Source: Zanthoxylum bungeanum (Eukaryota > Streptophyta > Magnoliopsida > Sapindales > Rutaceae). Taken from it: a stretch of DNA of 64,000 bases. The stretch spans positions 558,001 through 622,000 of the forward strand of contig SKCR01010147.1 of NCBI GenBank assembly GCA_019454045.1, given 5' to 3'. Position 1 is the stretch's first letter. Every line of letters begins with the position of its first letter. Below, one piece after another: positions 22,211-32,746 of the stretch. The position numbers and the translations under genes are program-made. A model generated the notes under the pieces. It was not told the origin of the DNA. It ran no database searches and saw only the letters and a program-made list of their open reading frames with translations.

Positions 22211-25200
22211 CTATCTACTAACATACGTCTGGTGATGAACGAGACGTTTCACTGGGCTAGTTCTTATTACAGTGAAGGCCGAATTCTCACTTGGTTTAAG
22301 CTCAAAGGCCTCCTTGTCCAAAGATTGTTGCCAACTCTCTTTCTCAATGTCAGGAATTTTATCAACATTGTCATTTTCGTTAACTGACTTGGAGTTTGAA
22401 CCAGTCCAAGATCCTTCCTTCTGGAATTCTTTATTCTGGACTCCCCCAAGACTAGAATTTAAAGTTATTTTCTGCTCTGGCTGATTGTATGGAATAATAG
22501 CAACTGGTACACCACAAGAGAAATTCCACCATGGTGGACGAGCACTAGAACCAGCATCCACCGCATTTGAGGCTACATCCAGGCATTGCATATAACAGAT
22601 AGCTCCAGAACCTGCATGCGGCACTGGTCTCCATGCGCATTTTGTGTCCTCGGATTGTGATTCTGTATGCATATGCTTCAAAGGTAATAATTGCAAAAGT
22701 TTCCCCTCATTTGCATCTATAGGAAATGATTTACAAGTGCCTGCAGTTGGATAAGATGGTCTCTGGGAGTCGGTGACTAATACAGTTGTCCCGAAAAACT
22801 TTACACTCCTCGTAGATGCTCCCGCACCCGATGCTTCTTTAGCAAAATCTTGGGGAGAAAGCCCCAATTCCAGGACATTCTAAAAGCAGAAAAGATTAGA
22901 AAAAAAATCACTACTTGATAAAAGAATGCCACAAATATTATCAATGCTTGCCAAAAACCTTAATTGTTGAAAAGGCTTAGTACCGTTGGAGATTGCTCGT
23001 GAGGAATTGAACCGGGATTTACAGGGAAAGATGATGGAGTTCCACTTTCTTCAGGTGACGAACTCGGATGAGAAAGTGTGAACCCATCAAGATGTATAGG
23101 GGCAGCGGATGAAACAGGTGGTAAGCATCCATTTGGTGCATTTGAATCAGATGAACCAAAGGCATCTGAGCCTACTGCAGACAAAACCGATGTTGGAGAT
23201 TGGTTTTCTTGTTCGGAAACTGAAAAAATCGGAGGTGAAGATGTTCTAGATAGCTCAGGATTTGGGCTTCCTTTAACAGGTGGATGAACCAATTTCCGAG
23301 GGTAAGGATGCAGAGGTTTTCGTTTCGGTCGAGGAGGAGGAATTTCAACGGGTTCCGCTGAGCTCGTGCTGCAGGTACTTGAGTCGCGAATCACCTAGCA
23401 AAGGGAAGAAACAGAGGAGTGAGAATGACATGACACATGAACGAATGTACCCTTGTAAAATCACTCCGTGTTCTCTCAAACTTCAACTTACTTTAGTAGA
23501 AAACATATTGATATAATGGTAGAATGGATACTGGAAATAGAACAGTAAACCTTAGAAAAGAATTTCTGAGCATGGCTTCTAATCTGGACTGCAGTCTTTG
23601 TGCCCACATGTTCTGTTAGGAAAACGAAATGGTTTTATGCACATGGGCAACGAGAACACGTTCTTATAAGTAACAATTGCTCACTCAATTTACCCTCTAT
23701 CTTCCGCCAAGCCCGACCAAACAGTTTCAGAGCTTCAAGGAATTTCTTATGTTCTTCTTCTGTCCATCTTTCTCTTTGTTTTGTAATTGTGTATGGCTTC
23801 CTTGGCTAATCAGAATATATGACAGTTAAATATTCTTCGAGTAATAGCAAAACACTAAAAAGCTAACTAGGAGTAAAACCTTGGGAGCAGAATCATTCTC
23901 ACAAGAAAACCGATCTTGTACTTCAAGACCAGTTACAGTATCCATGCCATCACTAGATGCAATTCCATTGCCAGCCAAGAAACCCGAATTAGAATGAGTA
24001 CTTCCACATTGATCCTATAGAAAACAAAAAGGGCATTACTACAATAGTTACTTCACAAACATACCAATTGAAAAAGAATATAGGACGACAAAAGTTCACT
24101 TCTTCATCACAACAAGAAGTTGATTTCATTTTCATAGAATTACTGCAATCCAAAAAAAAAACAAAAATTACAAATTCAGATATTTGTTTTAACAAATTGG
24201 GAACTAAAAGTTTTTTCCTCATGATTTAGGAACTTGATATTACAAATTCAGATATTCCATCCGGGTTTTTTTAATTTATTTTTAATTTTTTTAAAAAATA
24301 AAAATGAAATTTGAAATTATTAATTTGAATTTATAATACATTAAATTAAAAACATAAATTAAAAATAAAATAAAAGAACTTGAATTTAAATTTAAATTTT
24401 TTAAAACTTAAGTTGCTTACGTATCCTCTTGAGGTGGGAGAAATCAAAACTCACGTAATTTCATTATATTTTTTAAATAGTTCTCTATTACAATTATTTA
24501 CTCATCATTATTATTTGTGCCTGTTGTTGATCCTTCAGCTCCCGTTCCGCTTGCACTTGCAGATGAATTGTCGAATAAGTCTTCAAAGTTATCAGAGACA
24601 TCTTCTTGTTCCCTTAGATCAGCTCGGGTCCAATCATCCACACATAATGTTGCTTCTAAAGTGTTTGGATGTAATGAAGAGTGTATCGCTTCCAAAATAT
24701 TGTCTCCTAAGCTGAATGTTTGTTCAACCGCAACGGTGGAAACAGGTACTGTCACCATCTCTTTAGCAATAATTGATAAAACATGATAAATATTTTGATG
24801 TCGGTTCCACCAGTAAAGTACTTGAAAAATATTTCTTACTAAACTTTCAGGAGGAAACTCGAATTTGGTTGATAAATAATTATCAAATTCCGGTTTATTA
24901 GTGGTGATTTCCCTCTGTTTTTTATTTCTTAGTAGTAACCAACGATCACTTATGCTAAGTCTCGAGTGTATTACGGATTCGCTACTAGATTGTCCCGATG
25001 ATTGTAAGTTATATCTACTGATATAATCATTAAATAAATCTATTAAATCAATTTTTATTCCATCTATTATTTTTCTAAAATTAATTTCATCATTTATTCT
25101 TAAAAAATCATAGTAAGTTTGTAAGCCACTATTCAAACCTTCTAATTTAAATATATGATCAAAAACTGAAGATGAGAGAATTGAGAATGAGAGAATTAAA

Positions 25201-25708
25201 GAAATTGAGAGAATTGAGAATTTTTGTGTTGAAAAAATGAAGTATATGACCCATATTTATAAATTTTTGGATTATTTTTGTGATACTTAAATTGCCCATA
25301 TAACTAGTCATTCTATTAATGTTATTAAGGGTAATTTAATAATTTCATATTTTCATTTAAAAAAATTAATTATAATAATGATAAGGCAGCAGGGAGTCGT
25401 GTTCTCTGCTACCTGTGTGGCCCAACGGCTAGTAGCCGTTAGGACAAACGGTTCCAACCAGAACCGTGGAACCAGACGGTTCCAACGATTTCGGTTCGAA
25501 CTGTTGGAACCGTTCGGTTCTTTTCGATTCGGCTAGGATAGAACCCTAACCGAGCCGAACAAATCTGGTTCCGAAACCGGCCGATTCCTACCGATTCGGT
25601 TTCAGTTCCGAACCGGAACCGTGGGCGGGTCTAATTGATGTAATGATGTGCATAACAAGATAACAAACTTGAGCTGCTGAGTACACCACAAGGAACCTTT
25701 TTAGATAA

Positions 25709-25753
<45 letters not shown>

Positions 25754-26191
25754 TCCAATGCTCTAAATGACAAGGGAAAAAAAAAACTGAAATTCATATT
25801 TTTAATTTCTTTTAGCTTGGTCCTTGCCTTGATAAAATGAAAATTCCCTTAAGCCCATATAAGACAAAGATTATACAAGATCTTGATGAAGGCATAAAAA
25901 TAATCTTCAGTTCTATTTTTCCTAACTATTTAATTGCATTTAAACTACATCATTTTCAATTCAAAAAACAACATCAAATTATAATAATTAATTTTTCTTT
26001 TCCCATCCAGATAAATATAATTTTTTTTTTTTAAAAAAAAAATGATGTATGATCTAAAATAAGCAAAATTAATGATGAGTAATCACAGTAGCATTAAAAA
26101 TAAAATATTATAAACTGATACAAGAATATAAGGGAACTACAAATTAAAAAGATTGCATACATACTTGAACAGCCATAGCTGTAGAAACCAT
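22211..26191 (-). CDS. RVE: REVEILLE-type single-MYB (SHAQKY) transcription factor
   Basis: Minus-strand exons 26191-26165, 24014-23880, 23805-23694, 23612-23551, 23394-22984 and 22879-22211 join in frame into 471 aa with GT-AG introns. Exon 1 encodes only nine residues (MVSTAMAVQ) and matches the known layout of this gene family. The MYB repeat (about 58-112) includes [37 protein letters not shown] and SHAQKFF across two introns. It is followed by [19 protein letters not shown] (129-147), the proline-rich signature of RVE1/RVE2/RVE7 rather than of CCA1/LHY. Such proteins bind the evening element in the nucleus and link the clock to auxin, growth and light responses. The remaining Ser/Pro-rich C-terminus looks disordered. 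Which RVE it is cannot be settled here. Intron 1 is 2150 bp and carries an hAT relic. Confidence 0.9.
24239..25633 (-). mobile_element. hAT transposon relic inside intron 1 of the RVE gene
   Basis: The 5' end (minus strand) is near 25633, where TAGACCCGCCCACGG begins, followed by GGTTCCG/GGAACCG-rich subterminal inverted motifs (25440-25633). The C-terminal part of a transposase lies at 25136-24498. The other end is uncertain: no matching terminal repeat or 8-bp duplication was found near 24240. Instead an 18-bp sequence, ATTACAAATTCAGATATT, is repeated at 24167 and 24239. It is probably truncated on that side. Confidence 0.6.
24498..25136 (-). pseudogene. hAT transposase C-terminal fragment (dimerisation domain)
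   Basis: An open frame of 212 codons with the hAT dimerisation block: [20 protein letters not shown], then [13 protein letters not shown], then [15 protein letters not shown]. The N-terminal BED zinc finger and most of the catalytic RNase H-like core are missing, so it cannot act as a transposase. It reads in the same direction as the host RVE gene and lies wholly within its first intron. The tail is Asp/Ser/Gly/Thr-rich. Confidence 0.85.
25708..25751 (+). repeat. AAT microsatellite in RVE intron 1
   Basis: About 14 uninterrupted AAT units (TTA on the coding strand) next to the hAT relic. It makes a leucine-run open frame on the minus strand that is not a gene. Confidence 0.9.
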
Positions 26192-26692
26192 TAATCCTTG
26201 TAACCAAGCAAGATCTTAGCAATCACCACATCTTCTTTCTTCTTCCTCGCCGCAATCAAAATCATCATAAATTAAATTTCTCACAAATTCGTCATAATCA
26301 AACAATTCTTTGTAATTTTTTTTTTTAAATTTTTAAAAAAAAAAATTGGAAAAAAAAATTATCAATGGAAGAAGGAAGTGAAGAGAGAAACAGAGTGAGT
26401 AAATAAATAAATCAATAGTTTTTGAGCCTCTGGCTTTTGATGAAAAAGGCCAAAATGGAGGAGGAAGGAAGGGTTGCCACGTCAGCTTCATTATTTAATT
26501 ATTTTTCCTGTTTTTAAATTTTTTAAGAAATCTCGAGAAGTCGATTGAATCTTGTGGCTCACGACGAACGACAGCATTCACACGGCGGTCTTTGTCTTGT
26601 CTTCTCCCGGATAAATTACTAAAAGTTTTTTTTGGATTGATGCGTACTCGCAAATGTTTGTGCGTGTAATACACTTGCCTCTCTCTGTTTGC

Positions 26693-26698
26693 CACGTG
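26693..26698. promoter_or_regulatory. G-box (CACGTG) about 500 bp upstream of RVE
   Basis: The palindromic CACGTG within GCCACGTGGT is the perfect G-box bound by plant bHLH/PIF and bZIP/HY5 factors. It lies about 0.5 kb before the RVE start codon. Function is inferred from position and motif only. Confidence 0.5.
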
Positions 26699-27840
26699 GT
26701 AACTCTTGAAGCAATCATGTTGACATGTTGTAGTACTGAAAGAGCTTAAAATTTCCAAAAGGGAAAAAATAATAATAATGCCATGAAGCAAAAACGTGAC
26801 CTATAAAAATGGGAACAAATTTTTTTTTTTTTAATTGAACATATGAGGAAAGCGAAAAAGAGAGAGAAGAGAAACATAAGTCAAAATTGAGTAAATCCAA
26901 ATCTACCTAATTGAATAAAAAATAACAAAAATAAAAAACTTGAAACTAATTTTCAAATCACATTAAAGATACAAATGTAATAAGTTCCACATGTTCATGA
27001 CATAGCTATAGTGATTATAATTCATATTGAATTTGAAATAGAAAATATTGAATTTGAAACTTATAATAATGGATATGAAATATGTATCAATTTGAAGTTC
27101 GATTGTAAAAATTTCAAATTCAATAACCATCATTTTAAGTTTAGTAATTTAAATTTATCGTATGTTCCGATTTGAGTATCAATATGTCTAATATTAAATT
27201 CCCATTAAATTAGGATATACACGGTTATTATGAACTTGAAAATTTCAATTGAAATATGATTTTTGAATTAAATTCTAAATTAATGGATGCTCTTAAAAGG
27301 AGTGCATATGTCATATGCAAACAAAATATGAGACTCATAAAATGACAATGGTAAATAAAATTATTATATATTTTTATTAATCCATAATTATAATAGGGTA
27401 GGCAAAATTAAATAATAATTTATATTAAATTCAAAACAGAAAAATAATTTTTGAAAGGAGGACTTTCCTCTTATTATTTTTTATAGTTTGTGACTTAGGA
27501 ATGAAATTTCATCTTTTAAAAAAAAAAAAAAAGGAAGGAAGACGATTTGTATTATTATATAAAAAAAGGTAACATTTTTAATTCATGGGTAAATTAATTT
27601 ATAAATTAGGTATAATTTGTAGAGAATTATTTCTTTTTTATTGAAAGAGTCATGACAGCTTTAAAAAAGGTCGGGTAGGCGAAGTTTAATATGAGCCATA
27701 AGCTGACAAAGCACAGCTGTTATTGGCCATAATAGCGAGTAGACGCATTATGCTACTCTCAGACACTGATACTACTTTCCATTAAAAACCAATAATTAAT
27801 ATAATTAGAAATTTAAGAACCAAAAAAAAAATCCGAATTT

Positions 27841-27849
27841 AAAATATCT
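27841..27849 (+). promoter_or_regulatory. Evening element (AAAATATCT)
   Basis: This is an exact 9-base evening element, the site bound by CCA1, LHY and REVEILLE proteins. It lies about 1.65 kb upstream of the RVE start codon. In AT-rich DNA such a match can also arise by chance. Confidence 0.45.
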
Positions 27850-27904
27850 CAGATGCACTTTTCGCCACGTCATCGCCACTGCCGCCTTCATTTTTCAGCA
27901 CCGC

Positions 27905-27910
27905 CACGTG
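27905..27910. promoter_or_regulatory. Distal G-box (CACGTG)
   Basis: A second CACGTG, in GCCACGTGTA, about 60 bp from the evening element. The same short segment has two CCACGT cores, so this may be a small distal regulatory cluster. Confidence 0.35.
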
Positions 27911-28180
27911 TACTTACCCAAAACAAGAGAGAGAATATGGATAATTGTAGGCCACTCATTTCTTTATTGAACTCCATTAAAATAATATAAAAAAAATTGC
28001 TGACCACATGCCTTGTGAAGTTTTTGGTCTCATTTTGTGGGGGAATAAATAAGATAATTGAATCTTGAATATTGCTATAGATCCGGGGGTTTCCTAATAT
28101 TTTATGAAAACTACTGCTTCCACCCCTACATGCGCCCATCTTATTTCCCCGGAAATTTCAAATTTGCCCCATATAAGTCA

Positions 28181-28222
28181 AAAATTTCATTACTTCAAAT
28201 TTGCCCCACTGACATATATATA

Positions 28223-28282
<60 letters not shown>

Positions 28283-28474
28283 CGCTCTAGCATATCTTTA
28301 TTTTTTGCTAGTTATACGTCATAGCATAACTTTAAAGTAAAAAAATCCTTACTTCAAATTTGCCCCACTGACATATATATATATATATACGCTCTAGCAT
28401 ATCTTTATTTTTTGCTAGTTATGCGCCCTAACATAACTTCAAAGTAAAAAAATTTGCTCGGTCCAATCCGAAAA
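28181..28474 (+). repeat. Duplicated segment with (TA)n expansions
   Basis: Two adjacent copies share 'ACTTCAAATTTGCCCCACTG', then an AT run, then 'ACGCTCTAGCATATCTTTAT' and a TAAAGTAAAAAAA end. The first copy holds about 75 bp of TA repeats (28208-28282) and the second only about 18 bp. The distal end matches 9727-9776 in inverted orientation. Confidence 0.85.
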
Positions 28475-29293
28475 TTATTTAAAAAAAACTGAATTTATGA
28501 CAATTTTTAACCTGCATTATGTTATAAATTTAGGTAAAAGTATTTCAAAATTCGTCAGTTTTGCATTTTTGTCTATTTTTATTTGTTTAATAAATATTAC
28601 AAATTTAGAATTTGTGTTTTTATATTTTTAATTGTAATTTTTATATTGTTATCTGTACTCTTTTTTAAATATATATTTCTCTAATATACATGAGAATATT
28701 TTTATAATACATAAGTAGTATTGAATAAATTAAAAAAGAATCACAAAAATTAAATGAATAAATGAACACAAAATAATTAATAATAAATATGAAACTTGTA
28801 ATATTTATTAAACAAATAAAAAAGATTAGATATATAAGAATAAAAAAAATATAAATTTTAAAAAATTAAAAAAATTAATTAATAAAAAAAATGTAAGTAG
28901 TGTTGAATTAATATATATATATATATATAAAAGTAGTGTTAATTTGGGGAAGTGAATTTTTATAAAAGATATGGGCAATTTCGACATTTTATGTAGGAGA
29001 GAAAGAATGTGGGAGTTTTAGGGAGTGAGAGTAGTAGCCCTCATATTTTATACTATATTTTATTTCGGTATAATTTGAATTGTTAGATTTTGATTTAATA
29101 ATCCAGATTATATTATATTCAATTTTTTTTATTACTTAGCACGTGTCAAACGACCCACTTGCTACATGAGGGGATTCCAATATCCCGGATTTCATACGTC
29201 TTATAATGTCTCATTTTGTGGGGGAAAAAATAAGTTAATTGAATCTTTTAAGACTGCTATATTAGACATGTATGGATTCCATGGGTTCGAGGG
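28475..29293. other. AT-rich spacer
   Basis: Very AT-rich sequence with short A/T runs and a small TA repeat at about 28911-28929. No gene seen. Confidence 0.55.
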
Positions 29294-29492
29294 CTCCATT
29301 TAAGAATAAAATCTTTGGTGTAACAGTGGTATCACGTCATTCATGTAACAAGTCAATCATCATTTGCCACGCGTGCTAAAAAGTCAAAAAACAACTAAAA
29401 AATAGGAAGAAAATTAAATATGTTATTTTTTAATTGGTTGGTGGTACCACGTCATCCATACCACTGTTGCACCAAAGATTTACTCCCATTTA
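29294..29492. mobile_element. Short MITE with terminal inverted repeats
   Basis: The element at 29303-29482 has near-identical inverted ends built around AATCTTTGGTG.AACAGTGGTA. It is flanked by CTCCATTTA (29294-29302) and CTCCCATTTA (29483-29492), a 9-10-bp duplication with one base difference, which suggests a Mutator-like origin. It directly abuts the hAT-type element to its right. Confidence 0.7.
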
Positions 29493-30333
29493 GGGGTGGC
29501 AATTCGAATTTACAGGTCGAATTCGAAACGAATCTTAAATAATTTGGGTCAAATTTATATATATATTTGAATTCGATTCGTTTATTAACTGAATATTCGA
29601 TTCGATTCGTTTATTAACCGAATATTCGATACGATTCGTTTAATCTATATAATATATGGAGTGAATCGAATATGAATTAGTTTACAATTCATTTATCAAA
29701 ATAAATATTCGATTCGATTCATAAAACAAAATTAATAATTGATTCGTTTCGATTCAATTCAATTTGTTTACTATTCTTTTATTATTATAATTTATAAATA
29801 AAAAAATAAATAAAATAATAATAAAAAACACCATCACTTTTTTAAATTACATAGTATATTAAAAAAACAAAAGGTTTTTACATAGCATTCTTAAATACAT
29901 GTCCCCAAGGGACGTGTTTTGGTGATGTAGGGTTCAGGATCTCACCTTGAAGTCCTGTGTTCGAATTCAGGGAGTACGTTTCTTGTAAGAGTATGAGACA
30001 GCCGATGATTTTATATGCTCCGCTTAAACACAGAAGGGGTGGTTTGGCAGTGGAGTTTCCAACAATTTCAAAAAAAAAAAATCTTAAATACATTCCCTTG
30101 ACATTTACGATTTATAATTTACATTTTATGGATTTATCATTTAATAAACAGGTTATAGATGTATTAATCGAATCAATGAGCTCAATCTTTATCCTATTAT
30201 TTTATTTAGCGAATCGAATCGAATTCATTCTTTATTAAACGAATCAATTTTTTCAAATTCTTATATTTTTAATTCGCGTCAAATCGAATCGAATACATGT
30301 ATTCTGATCCTAATTGTCACACCTATCTCCATT
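29483..30333. mobile_element. Non-autonomous hAT-like element containing a nested SINE
   Basis: The element spans about 29491-30325. The left end TAGGGGTGGCAATT and the right end AATTGTCACACCTA form a 12-of-14 inverted repeat. Flanks CTCCCATT and TCTCCATT look like a worn 8-bp duplication. The interior is ATTCGATTCG-rich, as in the MITE at 17803-18299, so both belong to one family. A SINE sits inside at 29901-30081. Confidence 0.75.
29889..30093 (+). mobile_element. SINE nested in the hAT-like element
   Basis: TCTTAAATACAT is present at 29889-29900 and 30082-30093, a perfect 12-bp target duplication. The body has a B-box-like TGTTCGAATTC and a 3' A-run. The head and tail match the SINE at 5208-5360. 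Confidence 0.85.
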
Positions 30334-30374
30334 ATATTTTGTACTAGAGTTCGCACCGGTACAATCTAGACGTT

Positions 30375-30555
30375 GTATTCTGATCCTAATCCAGCTGTTT
30401 GAGTCTGAAATCTTATTTTTAAGGTATCAGGTTCAAATCCTAGATAACATCTTTATAAAAATCTGAGACAATATCAGTTTATCTATATATCCATATTGGG
30501 ATCCATTAACCCCGATATAAATGACGTGGAGTTTCTCCCATATTCTAAAAAAAAA
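30375..30555 (+). mobile_element. Possible SINE remnant
   Basis: It contains an exact-type pol III B box (GGTTCAAATCC at about 30430), a 'TCTGAGACAATATCAG' segment resembling the other SINEs, and an A-run at about 30546-30554. No target duplication was recognised. Confidence 0.35.
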
Positions 30556-31050
30556 ATTATTGGCAAAATTTTCAATCTGAGACACCCTGGACCAGGTACA
30601 ATTATTAACATGTTCTCTTAGTGATTAATATACTATCCACCAAGCATGAATCATTGGTAAATTTGATATTTTAGTTTAGTATGCTGATTATAACTAAACT
30701 ATAAAACAAATCTTAATCAATGTAACAATTCCAGATAAACTTTTTCGGCTTATGTTAATGTTCTTTTCGATATTAAAAATCATTTTTTAGATCAATCATG
30801 GGAAAATTATACCTGGATATTTAAAATAAAATAACAGCAACTAAGTAAAGTTGAAAAAGTGGAAAAAAAAATCAACAATTGCTTCATTTTAAATTTTTGT
30901 CCTTGATTATCTCCCCTAATATGAAACCTAATAATGGATTCTCTTGTGACAATAATTGGCTCTCTCAGTATAAATTGGGTATTTTACATTCTTTTCACGA
31001 TCAACTAACTATTCATGGACTCCGTCTTTAGAAAGTTTTGGATAATATCA
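30556..31050. other. AT-rich spacer
   Basis: I see no gene or clear element. Confidence 0.5.
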
Positions 31051-31250
31051 GATTGTTTTTTTTTTTTTTTTTTGAAATATGAAATTCATTCATAACAAAT
31101 ATCATATAAGATGTTAATACACAGTCATATCAGCTCGAATATAATACTTAAGAAAAACTTAAGATTCAAGCCTAGTCAGAATAATATCTGACAACATAAA
31201 ACTCTATACATTATGTAGTCTCATAATTAATCAAAACTCGGATTCACGCC
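31051..31250 (-). mobile_element. Possible LINE-like 3' end, reverse orientation
   Basis: A run of about 17 T followed by GAAATATGAAATTCATTC reads on the minus strand as GAATGAATTTCATATTTC plus poly(A), the style of plant L1 3' ends. No coding part is recognisable. Confidence 0.3.
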
Positions 31251-31576
31251 TAATTCTAATAAGGTCCTAGAGGAATTACGAATTCAGTCGGATTTCTAAC
31301 CTCTCGACGTGAGTTGGTGAATACAAATTTTACAATTAAAAGATGAAAACATATATACAGAGTAAACATAAGATCAATATAACAACTAAATAGAATCAAT
31401 ACACAATAAACAATAATAAATCTATAAAAAGACATCTCTTTCACCATCCGATTTATCAGCCGAAATCGAGTAAATCATTTATTTTATTGTTGTAAAATCT
31501 CATGTACATGCACAAAGATAGGAACCCATATAAAAACAAAAAACCAATATAGATAAAATTTAATTGGATCATATGG

Positions 31577-31900
31577 GTGTGGAAACCAGAAAAAGGAACA
31601 AAAAAACCAAACAAAAAAATCAAATACAAAGCAAAAGGACAGAGAGATGGAGGGGACACACGGAGAAGGAAAAAGAGAGGGGAAGAAATAAAAGACAAGC
31701 AAAAGGGAAAAAAGATAAAAAAAGCAGTAAAGGAAAAAAAAAAAGGAAAGGAAACAAAGAGGAAGGAGGTAGAGAGGGGGTGGGGGGAGGGAGAAGGAGG
31801 ATCGAAAGAAGGGCAGAAGGTGGAGGGAGTTTCCTTATTAGGGCTAAAGAGGGAGGGTTGAAAGGGGGTGAGGGCGTAAGGGGAAAATGAGAGAGTTGAG
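31577..31900 (+). repeat. Purine-rich low-complexity tract
   Basis: More than 300 bp dominated by A and G on the plus strand. It gives overlapping Lys/Arg/Glu-rich frames on + and Pro/Ser/Leu-rich frames on -, which I do not consider genes. Confidence 0.8.
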
Positions 31901-31905
31901 AAGAG

Positions 31906-31945
31906 CTAGCCGCCGACCACAACTCATGGTGTGGCCGGCGGCTAG
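31906..31945. other. GC-rich near-perfect hairpin
   Basis: CTAGCCGCCGACCACA (31906-31921) and TGTGGCCGGCGGCTAG (31930-31945) are inverted repeats with one mismatch in 16 and an 8-base loop. It stands out in AT-rich surroundings and directly follows the purine tract. Confidence 0.85.
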
Positions 31946-32469
31946 AGGAAGGGACTGTTAGTTCTAGGGTTTATTAAGTTGAGAGAGAGTTGAGAGAAGG
32001 GATTGCTAGATCTAGGTTTCTTAAAGCTTCTGTTACAATTATAATATCAGACCGTTTAAAGCGAATATATCCTCTTGGAAAACTATTTCGTTTAAGTCCG
32101 AATCGAATTATTTGATGACGGGATTTCCAACATTCGAGTTCTTCTCGAAGGTATGTGCTATGTATGTGGCTGATAGAAAAAAGTGATAGAGGGACGACGC
32201 GTGGTAGATAAAGGGAAGCTTGGAGTCAAATTAAGAAACAACAACATTCAATAAGTTTGGTCGGGGCCTACTTTTAAACGCTAACATTTTCCTTGTTCTC
32301 TGTTTGTTGTTGCCTTAGGCGGGGCGCCTATTTTACTTTCCTTTGTCATGCATTGTTATTTCATTTGGGTCAAATCAATCCATTTGAAAACGTATGCCTC
32401 GCATTTCTTCCTATTTATTATAGGTCTCAATTTGTCAATTTCGATCCAATTTCACTTATACAATTAAAT
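31946..32469. other. Spacer
   Basis: Mixed sequence with GAGA-rich and 'TTGAGAGAGAGTTGAGAG' segments at its start. No gene is supported. Confidence 0.5.
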
Positions 32470-32746
32470 AAAACTTCATTCGGTTCGCAAATGGGTGTGT
32501 AGCCCATTGGTAATCCATGGGTTCGAGTCCCCACAAAAACAGTGGAGACTTAGATTTTCTCTTATATGGGAGTTGATTTCCAAGCTGTGTCTTGATTGAT
32601 TGATTGATAATTGAGTTCCGAGCTGCGTTTCGGTTGATTTCTGGGCAGTGTCATAACTTGTATGTATCTAGAATTTCAGTTGACTGCATATTGTAATATA
32701 TGTAGATTGTAATAATTAAAAAAAAATTAAAAAACTTCATTCGGTT
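32470..32746 (+). mobile_element. SINE with perfect 16-bp target duplication
   Basis: AAAACTTCATTCGGTT occurs at 32470-32485 and 32731-32746. The 245-bp body has an A-box-like TAGCCCATTGG (32500-32510) and an exact B box GGTTCGAGTCC (32520-32530), and ends A-rich. The box spacing is shorter than in a tRNA. It differs from the family at 5208 and 29901. Confidence 0.9.

Larger units (their letters stand above)
26192..28180 (-). promoter_or_regulatory. Upstream region of the RVE gene
   Basis: AT-rich 2-kb region upstream of the minus-strand start codon. It contains ACGT-core motifs at 26473 (CCACGTCA), 26693, 27864 (CCACGTCA) and 27905, and an evening element at 27841. No other coding region is supported. 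Confidence 0.5.

Noticed and set aside
28208..28282. Tyr/Ile-repeat peptides
   Set aside because: Pure translation of TA dinucleotide repeats.
31456..31922. Long charged or proline-rich frames on both strands
   Set aside because: They result from the purine-rich low-complexity tract; every frame stays open on both strands, without start context or domain.
32491..32535. A tRNA gene suggested by the A- and B-box motifs
   Set aside because: No cloverleaf can be drawn: the boxes are too close and no acceptor stem pairs. The 16-bp target duplication and A-rich end show a SINE.
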